From positions 1 through 44,999 of the forward strand of contig NZ_SMLV01000421.1 in NCBI RefSeq assembly GCF_009711525.1: a stretch of DNA of 44,999 nucleotides. Direction: 5' to 3'. Origin of the DNA: Fulvivirga lutimaris. Lineage in GTDB: Bacteria; Bacteroidota; Bacteroidia; Cytophagales; Cyclobacteriaceae. How positions within the stretch are numbered: position 1 is the stretch's first letter; each line of letters begins with the position of its first letter. The notes beneath the pieces were generated by a model that saw nothing but the letters and a program-made list of their open reading frames with translations, was not told the DNA's origin and made no database searches. A program made the translations under genes and the position numbers. Positions 17,057-25,849 of this stretch are shown here, piece by piece.

Positions 17057-19513
17057 TTAGAAAGTATATCCTACGCTGAATAGGAAATTCCTTGGTGTTC
17101 CTGGGTTTGCAGAAATGCCTGCTCCAGCTCTTCCTCGACCAATCCAGTACGACATGTCAGTCAAATTATTCACATTTAAAGACAGCTTAATATTGTCTAT
17201 ACTGTAGAAAAGTGCTGCGTCAAAAACGGTGTAGTCTGGCAAGGTGAAATTAGATCCTGTTTCCTGCTTTGAGACGAAATTGCTTCCCAGAGCAATACCT
17301 GCTCCATTTAATAAGCCTTTGACAAAATTGTACTTAATCCAGGTGCCACCCATTTGCATTGGTGCATACTCCTTTCTTGTATTTACTAAATCAGGATCAT
17401 CACTTTTTGTAATGAGTGCTTCATTGTAAGAGTAGTTTGCAGTGATAGAAAGATTAGGCAGTATTCTACCATTAATATCCAGTTCAAGTCCCTTAGATAC
17501 TTCCTGTCCGCGTTGTTTTAACAACTCAGGATTGTCAGGGTCATTAGCATTAATAAGGATGTTGTTTAGCTCAATTTGATACATGCTGGCTGATACAGTT
17601 AGTCCTTTGTTAAACCACTCAGTCTTAGTACCAAACTCAAGCATATTACTGGTCAGTGAGTCAAAAGGACCACCATAAATGGCGGGATCTCCTATAACAC
17701 CTGCACTTTGGGGCTGGAAGCCTTCAACATAGGTTCCATAAAGATTGACATTGGGTGTTAGACTATAAACAGCACCTATTCTTGGGATGAAAGCGGTTTG
17801 TTCCACAGTCTTCACATCTTCTTCCTTGTAATTTTCAAAATCGGTATAGAACTCTTGCCTTAACCCGATAAGCAGCTGAAGTTTTCCCATTTTCATCTGA
17901 TCCTGAATGTAAACACCACTGGTATAGTACCTGCTAGCCGCTCTGCTTCTGGTAGATGTAAAATAGTCATCAATATCTTGTGGCGTATAGTCAGGGTTCA
18001 ACAAGTCAAAGTAGGGCATGTTAGGCACTGGGCTGCCGTCACTATCAAGCAGATATAGTTCTGACTTACTTGGGTCATAAGAGTTCAAAGCAGCGGTATT
18101 GGTAGCATTTCTGTAAGCTCCGGCCAATCGCTTATCCCAGCCACCAACAGGAGTAAGCTCTTGTGAAAAGTCATAACCTGCAACTATGTTATGCTTAACT
18201 CGGCCCGTTTGTAAACCAAAGTTGAAATAAGACATCACATTAGAATTAGTGTTGGTGCTTACACCTCTTTGTAACCGCATTTGCATGACTGTAGGTATTT
18301 CATTGCCTGTGCCATTGATACCGTAGGCATTATTGGTCCTATGTTCCAGGTAATCTCTACTGTATTGATTAGAAATAAAACTGGTTTTGAACTGCACATT
18401 ATCAGTAAACTTGTGACTTATGGCTCCTAGCAGAGAAAAGGATTCTTCGTGATTATAGCTATTAGAATATGTAGCGCTGAGCGAATTGGGAGTAGAGTTT
18501 AACCTTCCCAAACCATCTGTCTCATTAGTAAATGGTTGACCTCTGTCAACCCGTGCCTGAATCTTAGAGTAGATTACATCGAGATCAACACGTGTTTTTT
18601 GATTGGGCACAAAGGATACAGAAGGCGCAAGCAACACATCTTTTCTGCCCATAAGGTCTCTGAAAGAACCAGCATCCTGATAAGCTACATTTAACCTATA
18701 AAGAATGGTCTTGTCTTCATTCAGTGGTCCGGTAAGGTCTGCTTCAGTTCTGATGGTATTGTAACTGCCTACTGAAAAATTAATACCTTGTATTGACTCA
18801 GCCAACGGCTTTTTTGTAACTCTATTAATGGTCCCACCCGGATCTGAATAACCGTATAATGCTGAATTAGCCCCTTTAATCACTTCAATGCGCTCCATAT
18901 TGCTAATCAGTGTTGGCATCCAGCCTTTGCTTACTTTTACACCATTAATCATGATGTATCTGCTGGCACCAAACCCTCTGATCATATAATCTCCAGAAAT
19001 GGATTCCTGATTAACGCCACTAATATTTTTGACTAAGTCAGTGATTAAAAAGGCCTTTTGATCCTGAATCAGGTCTTTGGTAACATAACTTACAGCCTGA
19101 GGCACATCTTTGAGTGGAATGTCTGTTTTTGAAGCAAGTGATGACACATCTGTGGTATAGTTTTCCTCTCTTTTACCTGATATCACCACCTCATCCAGCT
19201 CCTCACTCTTTTCCCTTAGTGTAAAGTTTCTGGTGATTGTTTTGGCTCCTGAAATGTTAATATTTCTGGTAATTGACTGAAATCCAATAGCTGACACTAT
19301 CAATTTGTAGTTACCCGTGGGCACATTTTTGATATTGTAATAACCAGATTCAGTAGTTGGTGCTCCATAGCTGGTGCCTTCAAGTCCAACACTGATGCCG
19401 GGCAAAGCTTCACCTTGCTTATTAATAATTCTACCTTTTATTGTTCCTTGATTTTGGGCTGAAGTAGATATTGCTAGTGCTAGCAGCAGCACAATGAGGT
19501 ATACTTGTTTCAT
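17057..19513 (-). CDS. TonB-dependent siderophore receptor
   Basis: The 818-residue outer-membrane receptor has a signal peptide (to about residue 19, ending TSAQ) and a carboxypeptidase-regulatory-like beta domain (about 22-105). It continues with a plug (DIPLKDVPQAVSYVTKDLI, then NISGVNQ, MIRGFG and SALYGYSDPGG) and a 22-strand-type barrel ending in the terminal aromatic residue of VGYTF. The plug motifs match the FhuA/FepA-like siderophore class rather than SusC. It would import a ferric siderophore with TonB energy. The PepSY protein directly downstream supports an iron role. A candidate operator lies about 35 bases upstream of the start. Confidence 0.93.
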   Translation of the reverse strand: MKQVYLIVLLLALAISTSAQNQGTIKGRIINKQGEALPGISVGLEGTSYGAPTTESGYYNIKNVPTGNYKLIVSAIGFQSITRNINISGAKTITRNFTLREKSEELDEVVISGKREENYTTDVSSLASKTDIPLKDVPQAVSYVTKDLIQDQKAFLITDLVKNISGVNQESISGDYMIRGFGASRYIMINGVKVSKGWMPTLISNMERIEVIKGANSALYGYSDPGGTINRVTKKPLAESIQGINFSVGSYNTIRTEADLTGPLNEDKTILYRLNVAYQDAGSFRDLMGRKDVLLAPSVSFVPNQKTRVDLDVIYSKIQARVDRGQPFTNETDGLGRLNSTPNSLSATYSNSYNHEESFSLLGAISHKFTDNVQFKTSFISNQYSRDYLEHRTNNAYGINGTGNEIPTVMQMRLQRGVSTNTNSNVMSYFNFGLQTGRVKHNIVAGYDFSQELTPVGGWDKRLAGAYRNATNTAALNSYDPSKSELYLLDSDGSPVPNMPYFDLLNPDYTPQDIDDYFTSTRSRAASRYYTSGVYIQDQMKMGKLQLLIGLRQEFYTDFENYKEEDVKTVEQTAFIPRIGAVYSLTPNVNLYGTYVEGFQPQSAGVIGDPAIYGGPFDSLTSNMLEFGTKTEWFNKGLTVSASMYQIELNNILINANDPDNPELLKQRGQEVSKGLELDINGRILPNLSITANYSYNEALITKSDDPDLVNTRKEYAPMQMGGTWIKYNFVKGLLNGAGIALGSNFVSKQETGSNFTLPDYTVFDAALFYSIDNIKLSLNVNNLTDMSYWIGRGRAGAGISANPGTPRNFLFSVGYTF

Positions 19514-19546
19514 TTTATAGGTAAGATTTAAATGTTTGTTAAATAC

Positions 19547-19569
19547 TTATTTAGACTAATTATAAATAA
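19547..19569 (-). promoter_or_regulatory. Candidate iron-regulator operator before the TonB receptor
   Basis: An inverted repeat TTATTTA (19547-19553) and TAAATAA (19563-19569), separated by 9 bases, lies 34 bases upstream of the receptor start. Its AT-rich dyad is the right size for a Fur-type site, but it differs from the classical Fur box. Confidence 0.3.
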
Positions 19570-19749
19570 TAGCAAACGTAAATCGATTTGGGATTACTGG
19601 CAATCGCTAGAAGTAGTGAAAATGACTAGCTAGTTATAGCTATTGAGGCACAGAATCTCATTGGAAATGAGCTTAATTAATAGTATCATGCGAATAAGTA
19701 TAGAAAGCCATTTACAACCGAATTGCCAGTGACGTCAACAAGTACAACA

Positions 19750-20307
19750 ATGCGAAATATGAATGGTCGTATCTCTTGTGAGCTTTGCAAGGATTATGCG
19801 AAGTTTAAATGGCGAGAAGTATTTACTGTTGGCACTTTTATAGCCTGGGCACTGCCTCTCGGTTTATTAGTAAATGAAATAATGAGGCTGCTAGGTTTAA
19901 GTCACAAAAGCGTAACACTTGCAGTAGCATCAGTGGTTATATTGGTGGCTTTGGTAATAGCCTTGCTAGATTATTTTAACAGAATAAGAATACTGGTCAT
20001 AGATAGAAATACCGTTACATTCAAACGTGGTTTGTTGCTAATTCCAGGTTGGACAATGATATCTGCTGACTATAATGAGGTCCAGCATATAAAAATTGAT
20101 TCGAGAATGGAAAGTTCAGGAAATGAAGAGGGGCCAAGTATTCTTACCACTTATTATGACATTCATGTAATACCAAAAACTGGTAAAAAGTTTAGGTTGA
20201 TAAAAGGGTTAAAAGAAAAAGAAGCTAATTTTTTACTTAAGCAGCTGACAAAGTATAAGGATAGGTATATTAATTCCATTAATAATAAGACCAAGGGCCA
20301 CAACTAG
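19750..20307 (+). CDS. Membrane protein with bacterial PH-like domain
   Basis: The protein of 185 residues (ATG at 19750; an in-frame TTG exists at 19723) has two hydrophobic helices (about residues 25-80). A beta-rich domain follows, beginning with IRILVIDRNTVTFKRG and including IPGWTMISADYNEVQHI and YYDIHVIPKTGKKF. This layout, a pair of helices then a PH-like fold, is common in bacterial PH-domain membrane proteins of unknown role. It is divergent from the TonB receptor operon and convergent with the next gene. It appears monocistronic. Confidence 0.65.
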   Translation: MRNMNGRISCELCKDYAKFKWREVFTVGTFIAWALPLGLLVNEIMRLLGLSHKSVTLAVASVVILVALVIALLDYFNRIRILVIDRNTVTFKRGLLLIPGWTMISADYNEVQHIKIDSRMESSGNEEGPSILTTYYDIHVIPKTGKKFRLIKGLKEKEANFLLKQLTKYKDRYINSINNKTKGHN

Positions 20308-20332
20308 CCCTTAGGGCCTTGATCATAAGATT

Positions 20333-20881
20333 TTACCATTCAATGTTGTAAGTACAACTATCCGCACCACTCAATCGAGTTGGTTTGGAAGTGTCTAAAT
20401 TAACCTCAAGCTTAAACGAATTTTTTGGTCTAAATTTTCTGGCCATTGTTGTTATAATACCTCTATCAAAATCAGATGGGTATGGATTATTACACTCCAT
20501 TACAGCCTTTTTTGCCTTTGGATCAAAACTAACTAATTTATAATAGCCTATGTCCCCACCTTTGTGGTTCATTTTGTAAGCCATATTTATTGCCCCCAAG
20601 CCTTTCTCAAGTGAATCAATCTCTGGTGGAAATTTAGCAGACTCAGGAATCGACTTTCCAATCATAAATATTGTACTTGGTCCTACTTTATTAGAAATCT
20701 CTTCAAATGCCTTAAGCCATGCTTCTTGTGAGTACCATTTTTCAGGATCAATATTGGATATGCCGTGTTTTGCCAGGATTTGTTCTCTTACTTCCTTACC
20801 GCTATCTAGTGCGTCAATCAATGATGTTACCGTTTGTCCTAACACTTTAACATTATCTGCGAAGGGTTTAAATTGTGCCAT
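20333..20881 (-). CDS. Unrecognised cytosolic protein, possibly a small sensor domain
   Basis: I do not recognise the family of this 182-residue protein. It has no signal peptide or membrane helix. The first half is helical, and the second half contains MNHKGGDIGYYKL, CNNPYPSDFDRGI and a final CTYNIEW. The pattern of a YxxNHxGGDxG loop, a cysteine-containing strand and a C-terminal Y-x-I-x-W strand recalls small ligand-binding domains of the V4R/HNOB type, but the match is by eye only. It is a single gene flanked by convergent and divergent neighbours. Confidence 0.7.
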   Translation of the reverse strand: MAQFKPFADNVKVLGQTVTSLIDALDSGKEVREQILAKHGISNIDPEKWYSQEAWLKAFEEISNKVGPSTIFMIGKSIPESAKFPPEIDSLEKGLGAINMAYKMNHKGGDIGYYKLVSFDPKAKKAVMECNNPYPSDFDRGIITTMARKFRPKNSFKLEVNLDTSKPTRLSGADSCTYNIEW

Positions 20882-21138
20882 AGTATTACTTTTTATTTGA
20901 AATTAATTTCCTCTTTTAAGGGCAAGTTCCAACTCAGAATAAGAAATTAATTCATCCTTCTAATAGTACCCACGTGCGGAACCTGCACTTCAACTTGATA
21001 ATAGTAGAAGTTAATAATTTATATAAAACCTTCCAAATAAGTAATGCCTCCATTCAAACGGCAGAATTCATTGTTATGTAATAGCGTCTGGTCACGCTAC
21101 ATTTTTCCTCTATCTTTAATTAAAACAGAACTGTAATT

Positions 21139-23160
21139 ATGAAAAAACTGCTTTACCTCTCACTCTCTATTGTATTATGTGTATCATGCGCTAAACAGGA
21201 AGCCCCTGATGAAGCTCCTGATGATGATAAGCTGGCATTTGATGGTATTGATGATTCTATCAAGCCTGGTGATAATTTCTTTATGCATGTTAATAAAGAA
21301 TGGTATGACAATGCTGTGATTGCTGATGATCAGGTAGGTGTTGGGTCTTACAGTTTTCTAAATATTCCTCAAAAAATTTTACTTGAAAACATTCTTGAAG
21401 ATGTATCTGCAGGTGACCACCCAGTAGGAAGTATTGAACAAAAAGTAGGCGATTTTTATGCTTCGGGCATGGACCTTGAAGCTATCAATAAGAGAGGATT
21501 TGAGCCGATACAACCAACTCTGGAAAGGATAGATGCCATTAGCGATATTCAATCTCTGATGAGTTTTGTGACCGAGGAGATTGAGGTGCAAAATAATTCA
21601 ATCATTAGTTTGAGTATTTCTGCTGATAATAAAAATAGTGAAATCAATATCCTGCATTTCAATCAGTCTGGGTTGGGCTTGCCAGACCGTGATTATTATT
21701 TCAAAACTGATTCATCTACCTTATCCATCCAAAAGGCCTATAAGGAATACCTTTCTACTTTATTGGAATTGACAGGACATGAAGATCCTGATAAACTAGC
21801 GGGAACTGTCTATGGTATAGAAAAGAAATTGGCACAATCACACAAGACGCGTGTAGAAAGAAGAGATATTAAGGCCAACTATAATAAACTGGCTCTATCA
21901 GATATCAATAAAGATCAAGCTAATATTGGCTGGGTTAAAATGTTGTCAAGACTTATGCTCGAAGCAGATTCTGTGGATGTACGTCAGCCTGCTTATTATG
22001 ATGAGCTTAATAGGATGCTGACTTCAGTTTCTATTGATGACTGGAAGACCTACTTAAAAGCTAGTTCTATTGCCAACTATGCCGATTATTTAAGCAAGCC
22101 ATTTGAAGATGCCACTTTTGCATATACCAAAGTTTTGTTAGGCCAATCTGATCAAAAAACACGTGCTCAGCTTATGGTACAGCAGGTGGATAGACAATTG
22201 GGTTTTGCTTTGGGTCAGTTATATGTTAAAAGGTATTTTAATGAAGAGGCCAAAAGAAGGGTAAAGGAGCTTGTAGACAACTTGCAGAAAGCTTTTGAAA
22301 CCAGAATGGATCAGTTGGACTGGATGAGCGACAGTACAAAACAAAAGGCTAAAGAGAAGCTCTATGCCATTACCAAAAAGATTGGGTATCCTGATGTATG
22401 GAGAACGTATGATGTAAAAATTGATCGTGATAAGTACTTTGAAAATGTGGTAGCATTGAGACGCAATGATTACCGTTTTGATGCTGATCAATTGAACAAG
22501 GCCCCAGATAAAGACATATGGAGTACTACACCATCAACAGTGACAGCTTATTACAGAGCTTCATTAAACGAAATTGTTTTCCCCGCAGGCATATTGCAGT
22601 TTCCATATTTTGATGTCAATGCCGATGATGCCATCAATTATGGAGGCATAGGCATGGTGATTGGCCACGAGCTTACCCATGCTTTTGACGACAGGGGCAG
22701 TCAGTATGACAAAGATGGCAATGTTAAAAACTGGTGGACTAAAGATGATCTTGAGAAGTTCAAAGCCAAGACGCAGCAAATGATTGATCGCTATAGCACA
22801 TTTACTGTACTCGATAGTGTGCATGTTAAAGGAGCATTGACAGTAGGAGAGAACACTGCGGATAATGGAGGTATTTCTATTGCTTATGATGCTTTCAAAT
22901 TGACAGAGCAAGGTCAGGATACTACAAGAATTGGAGGTTACACACCGGATGAGCGTTTCATGATGTCTATTGCCAGAATTTGGCGTGTAAAAGTACGTGA
23001 TGAATTCATGCGTAACTATATCAACACTAATTCGCATTCACCAGCTATTTGGCGAGTTAATGGTCCGTTGATGAATTTCACGCCATTTTATGAAACTTTT
23101 GATGTGCAGCCTGGTGATAAGAATTACAAGCCGGAAGAGGAACGTATAAAAATCTGGTAA
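21139..23160 (+). CDS. M13 family (neprilysin-like) metallopeptidase lipoprotein
   Basis: This 673-residue zinc peptidase has the M13 active site: HELTH (H510, E511, H514) and ENTAD (E571, D575, the third zinc ligand and its partner). The M13 landmarks NAYYxx-like TAYYRASLNEIVFPAGILQ and the C-terminal RVNGPLMN-x-F (substrate-binding VNGPL) are present. An N-terminal signal with Cys17 (CVSC-AKQE) suggests a lipoprotein. It would degrade oligopeptides in the periplasm or on the surface. The gene stands alone and has a strong terminator. Confidence 0.95.
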   Translation: MKKLLYLSLSIVLCVSCAKQEAPDEAPDDDKLAFDGIDDSIKPGDNFFMHVNKEWYDNAVIADDQVGVGSYSFLNIPQKILLENILEDVSAGDHPVGSIEQKVGDFYASGMDLEAINKRGFEPIQPTLERIDAISDIQSLMSFVTEEIEVQNNSIISLSISADNKNSEINILHFNQSGLGLPDRDYYFKTDSSTLSIQKAYKEYLSTLLELTGHEDPDKLAGTVYGIEKKLAQSHKTRVERRDIKANYNKLALSDINKDQANIGWVKMLSRLMLEADSVDVRQPAYYDELNRMLTSVSIDDWKTYLKASSIANYADYLSKPFEDATFAYTKVLLGQSDQKTRAQLMVQQVDRQLGFALGQLYVKRYFNEEAKRRVKELVDNLQKAFETRMDQLDWMSDSTKQKAKEKLYAITKKIGYPDVWRTYDVKIDRDKYFENVVALRRNDYRFDADQLNKAPDKDIWSTTPSTVTAYYRASLNEIVFPAGILQFPYFDVNADDAINYGGIGMVIGHELTHAFDDRGSQYDKDGNVKNWWTKDDLEKFKAKTQQMIDRYSTFTVLDSVHVKGALTVGENTADNGGISIAYDAFKLTEQGQDTTRIGGYTPDERFMMSIARIWRVKVRDEFMRNYINTNSHSPAIWRVNGPLMNFTPFYETFDVQPGDKNYKPEEERIKIW

Positions 23161-23187
23161 TCACTAAACACGAAAACTTATTATAGA

Positions 23188-23221
23188 AGAGGACAACTTA
23201 ATTTAGCTGTCCTCTTTTTTT
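23188..23221 (+). terminator. Rho-independent terminator of the M13 peptidase gene
   Basis: AGAGGACA (23188-23195) pairs perfectly with TGTCCTCT (23208-23215) and is followed by seven T residues. It lies 28 bases after the stop codon. Confidence 0.88.
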
Positions 23222-23350
23222 ATTCTACCTATTTGTAGGAATCAACAGGTTATCTAACGATCAAATACTGTTGTTTAGGGTAATATATATCTGAGCATTC
23301 ACAATTCACGTATTCTTTAATAGCATTCAACCAAAGTTATAATTTCACAT

Positions 23351-24097
23351 ATGAATTACTTTATTGCATTAATTACTATTGCTTCGATTTTCGGCCAAAG
23401 TCCTTTAAATGAGCCAATGGCAAAAGAGATCAGTTACATTACTACAGATGGCATCAAGATTTATGGTGACCTGTATGAAGTAGATAAAAAGGCAATTACC
23501 ATTCTTCTTTTCCATCAGGGAGGTTCAAATGCAAGGGCTGAATACAAACCTATAATCCCGAAACTAATTGGCCAGGGCTATAATGTTCTTGTTACAGATC
23601 AAAGGAGTGGCGGACAGTTGTATGGAAGCTATAACAGAACAGTAGCCGACTTAGGTTTAAAGCGATTCAGTTATTGCGATGCTTATGCGGATATTGAAGG
23701 GGCTTTAAACTATATTCTTGAAACAGGCTTTACAGGTAAGAAAATCATCTGGGGTAGTAGTTACAGCGCAACATTAGTAATTAAGCTTGCTCATGAAAAG
23801 ACCAAGGATATATCAGGTGTTTTGGCCTTCTCACCTGCTTCTGGTGAGCCAATGGAAGGATGCCGCCCAGAGGAATATTTTCCTTCATTAAAAGTACCTC
23901 TATTACTATTAAGACCTTCAAGAGAGATGGAAATTGAAAGTGTTAAATCTCAATTTGAACTTGCGAAAACATATCATCATCAGGTTTATGAAGCAACTAA
24001 TGGTAGGCATGGCTCATCTATGCTGGTTGATGAGCGCATTGGAGAAAGTGCCGATGCTACCTGGAAGGTGGTTAATGCTTTTCTGAAAAACTTATAG
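23351..24097 (+). CDS. Alpha/beta hydrolase, probably exported
   Basis: The protein of 248 residues has a short hydrophobic N-terminus (MNYFIALITIASIFGQ) that looks like a signal peptide. An alpha/beta-hydrolase core follows. The nucleophile elbow is GSSYSA (Ser of the IIWGSSYSAT strand turn), the oxyanion strand is LLFHQGGSN, and the catalytic His is probably in GRHGSSM near the C-terminus. It resembles dienelactone-hydrolase-like proteins; the substrate is unknown. The upstream start context TATAATTTCACAT may hold the promoter. Confidence 0.85.
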   Translation: MNYFIALITIASIFGQSPLNEPMAKEISYITTDGIKIYGDLYEVDKKAITILLFHQGGSNARAEYKPIIPKLIGQGYNVLVTDQRSGGQLYGSYNRTVADLGLKRFSYCDAYADIEGALNYILETGFTGKKIIWGSSYSATLVIKLAHEKTKDISGVLAFSPASGEPMEGCRPEEYFPSLKVPLLLLRPSREMEIESVKSQFELAKTYHHQVYEATNGRHGSSMLVDERIGESADATWKVVNAFLKNL

Positions 24098-24244
24098 AAT
24101 TAGTTGATTACTTAAAATTATGACCTTCCGTGTGGTTAAAGAAATACCGAATAAATAAGCCTTATTATAATTTAAGACTTCATTTGCTGCCATGATAAAG
24201 CGTATGGATAATGCTGCTCCATCCTAAATTGATTTCAAAACCGT

Positions 24245-24252
24245 TAGCTTTG
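24245..24252 (+). promoter_or_regulatory. Bacteroidota -7 promoter element before the DEAD-box gene
   Basis: TAGCTTTG matches the Bacteroidota -7 consensus TAnnTTTG exactly. It ends only 4 bases before the ATG of the helicase gene, so the transcript would be leaderless or nearly so. No good -33 TTTG is seen at the usual distance; a TTG at 24229-24231 is too close. Confidence 0.35.
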
Positions 24253-24256
24253 CACC

Positions 24257-25591
24257 ATGAGTTTTGATCAATTAAATATCAATAAACAATTGCGTAATGC
24301 AATTGAAGATTTAGGGTTTAACAATGCCACTGAAATTCAAGAGCAGGCATTTCCAGTCATAGCTTCAGGTAAGGACGTAGTGGGTATTTCACAAACTGGT
24401 ACTGGTAAAACAATTGCCTATTTATTACCCATTCTTCAAGATCTTAAATTCTCAAACAGTCTTAACCCAAGGGTACTGATTTTAGTACCTACGCGGGAGC
24501 TGGTAACGCAGGTGGTGGATACTATAAAACAACTTACTACCTATATCAATATTAGAGTGTTGGGCGTATTTGGTGAGTCGAATATCAGGCTGCAAAAAGA
24601 AGCATTAGCAGAAGGTCAGGATATCATAGTCGCTACACCAGGTCGGTTATTTGATTTGATGATGGCAAGATCTGTCGCTATGAAAGATTGTAAAAAACTC
24701 GTTATTGATGAGGTTGATGTGATGCTGGATATGGGTTTTCGGTCACAGCTGAATAATATATTCGACTTGTTGCCTGCCAAACGACAGAATATCATGTTCT
24801 CGGCTACTATGACTGATGATGTCAATGAACTCATCAATGATTTCTTTAGCATGCCAACCCAAGTGACTGTCGCGCTTAGTGGTACGCCTTTGGATAATAT
24901 CAAGCAAAGTTGCTATCAGGTTCAGAATTTCAATACCAAAGTCAATTTATTAACACATTTGTTAGCAGATAAAAGCACCTATAAAAAGGTACTTGTATTC
25001 TTGTCAAGCAAGCGACTGGCTGATTTACTCTTTCAAAAACTGGAGGATGACTTTGGTTCTCAATTAGGAATAATTCATTCTAATAAAACTCAAAATCACA
25101 GGATCAGTACAGTTGAAGAATTTGAAAACGGAAAAATCAGAATTCTAATAGCCACTGATGTTATAGCCCGGGGGCTTGACCTTGAAAAGGTCTCGCATGT
25201 TATCAATTTTGATACACCTGCCTATCCAGAAAACTATATGCACCGCATAGGTAGAACTGGCCGTGCATCGGAGCAGGGGGAGGCCATAATTTTTTACTCT
25301 GAGAAGGAGGTAATAGCCAAAATTGAAATTGAGGCCTTGATGAATCTGGAAATTCCTATTTCTGATTTTCCAGAAGAGGTTGAGATAAATCATGAATTGA
25401 TCCCGGAAGAGCGCCCGAAAGTCAACCAGGGTAAATATGGAAGAGATACGAAACTTGCCCCTAAAGTTGCAGACGCAGAGAAGCTCGATAAAAATAAAAA
25501 GAAGAATATGGGCGGTTCTTATAAAGTTAAACTAGCCGCTAAATATAAAAAGCCAAGAACGAAAGGGGATAAGTTCAAGAAGAAGAGATAA
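24257..25591 (+). CDS. DEAD-box RNA helicase (RhlE-like), motif II DEVD
   Basis: The 444-residue protein has a full set of DEAD-box motifs: Q-motif (FNNATEIQEQAF), motif I SQTGTGKT (45-52), Ia PTRELV, Ib TPGR, motif II DEVD (151-154), motif III SAT (182-184), then the second RecA domain with DVIARGLD and HRIGRTGR. It ends in a Lys-rich tail that probably binds RNA. Family members unwind short RNA duplexes in ribosome assembly or RNA decay. The Val in motif II in place of Ala is a departure from the usual DEAD. The gene stands alone. Confidence 0.93.
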   Translation: MSFDQLNINKQLRNAIEDLGFNNATEIQEQAFPVIASGKDVVGISQTGTGKTIAYLLPILQDLKFSNSLNPRVLILVPTRELVTQVVDTIKQLTTYINIRVLGVFGESNIRLQKEALAEGQDIIVATPGRLFDLMMARSVAMKDCKKLVIDEVDVMLDMGFRSQLNNIFDLLPAKRQNIMFSATMTDDVNELINDFFSMPTQVTVALSGTPLDNIKQSCYQVQNFNTKVNLLTHLLADKSTYKKVLVFLSSKRLADLLFQKLEDDFGSQLGIIHSNKTQNHRISTVEEFENGKIRILIATDVIARGLDLEKVSHVINFDTPAYPENYMHRIGRTGRASEQGEAIIFYSEKEVIAKIEIEALMNLEIPISDFPEEVEINHELIPEERPKVNQGKYGRDTKLAPKVADAEKLDKNKKKNMGGSYKVKLAAKYKKPRTKGDKFKKKR

Positions 25592-25610
25592 GAGATAGGT
25601 GTCAACTACC

Positions 25611-25762
25611 CTTCGCTACGTAGTGTAGTAAGAAGTCTCTACATTATTGTATTACATTCTCGATTGGGAGATATCTCATTTCGTTACACTACATATCGAT
25701 ATGACGAACTTTAATATATTATCGTCACTTCGATACGCAACGCAGTGTAGTGAGAAGTCTCC
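25611..25762. repeat. Intergenic repeat, two direct units around an inverted unit
   Basis: Units at 25611-25640 and 25728-25762 share CTTCG-x-TACG...GTGTAGT-x-AGAAGTCTC in direct orientation. Between them lies an inverted, related stretch with the palindrome GAGATATCTC (25668-25677) and GTTACACTAC. The second unit has an extra CAACG-like insertion. The GGAGAT...CTC and ATGACG motifs also appear in the repeat cluster at 1.77-1.98 kb. The element sits between the DEAD-box gene and the Vms1-like gene. Confidence 0.7.
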
Positions 25763-25849
25763 TAATATTAAGGAGTCCAGAGAGAGTGAGTCATTTTCAA
25801 CGAGATGATCGCGCTTATTTGTAACAAGATTTCACTAAGTTCGCTGATC

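Noticed and set aside
17057-19513. Reading the TonB receptor as a SusC-type glycan receptor
   Set aside because: No SusD gene follows, the plug motifs are of the siderophore class, and the adjacent PepSY gene fits iron uptake.
20293-20320. Hairpin AAGGGC/GCCCTT between the PH-like gene and its convergent neighbour as a terminator
   Set aside because: The stem overlaps the stop codon, and no T-run follows on either strand.
11858-21047. Similar strings ACCTTCCAAATTACTAATG (11858) and ACCTTCCAAATAAGTAATG (21029) in two gaps
   Set aside because: AT-rich, only about 17 matching bases, no dyad and no common position relative to genes; may be chance.
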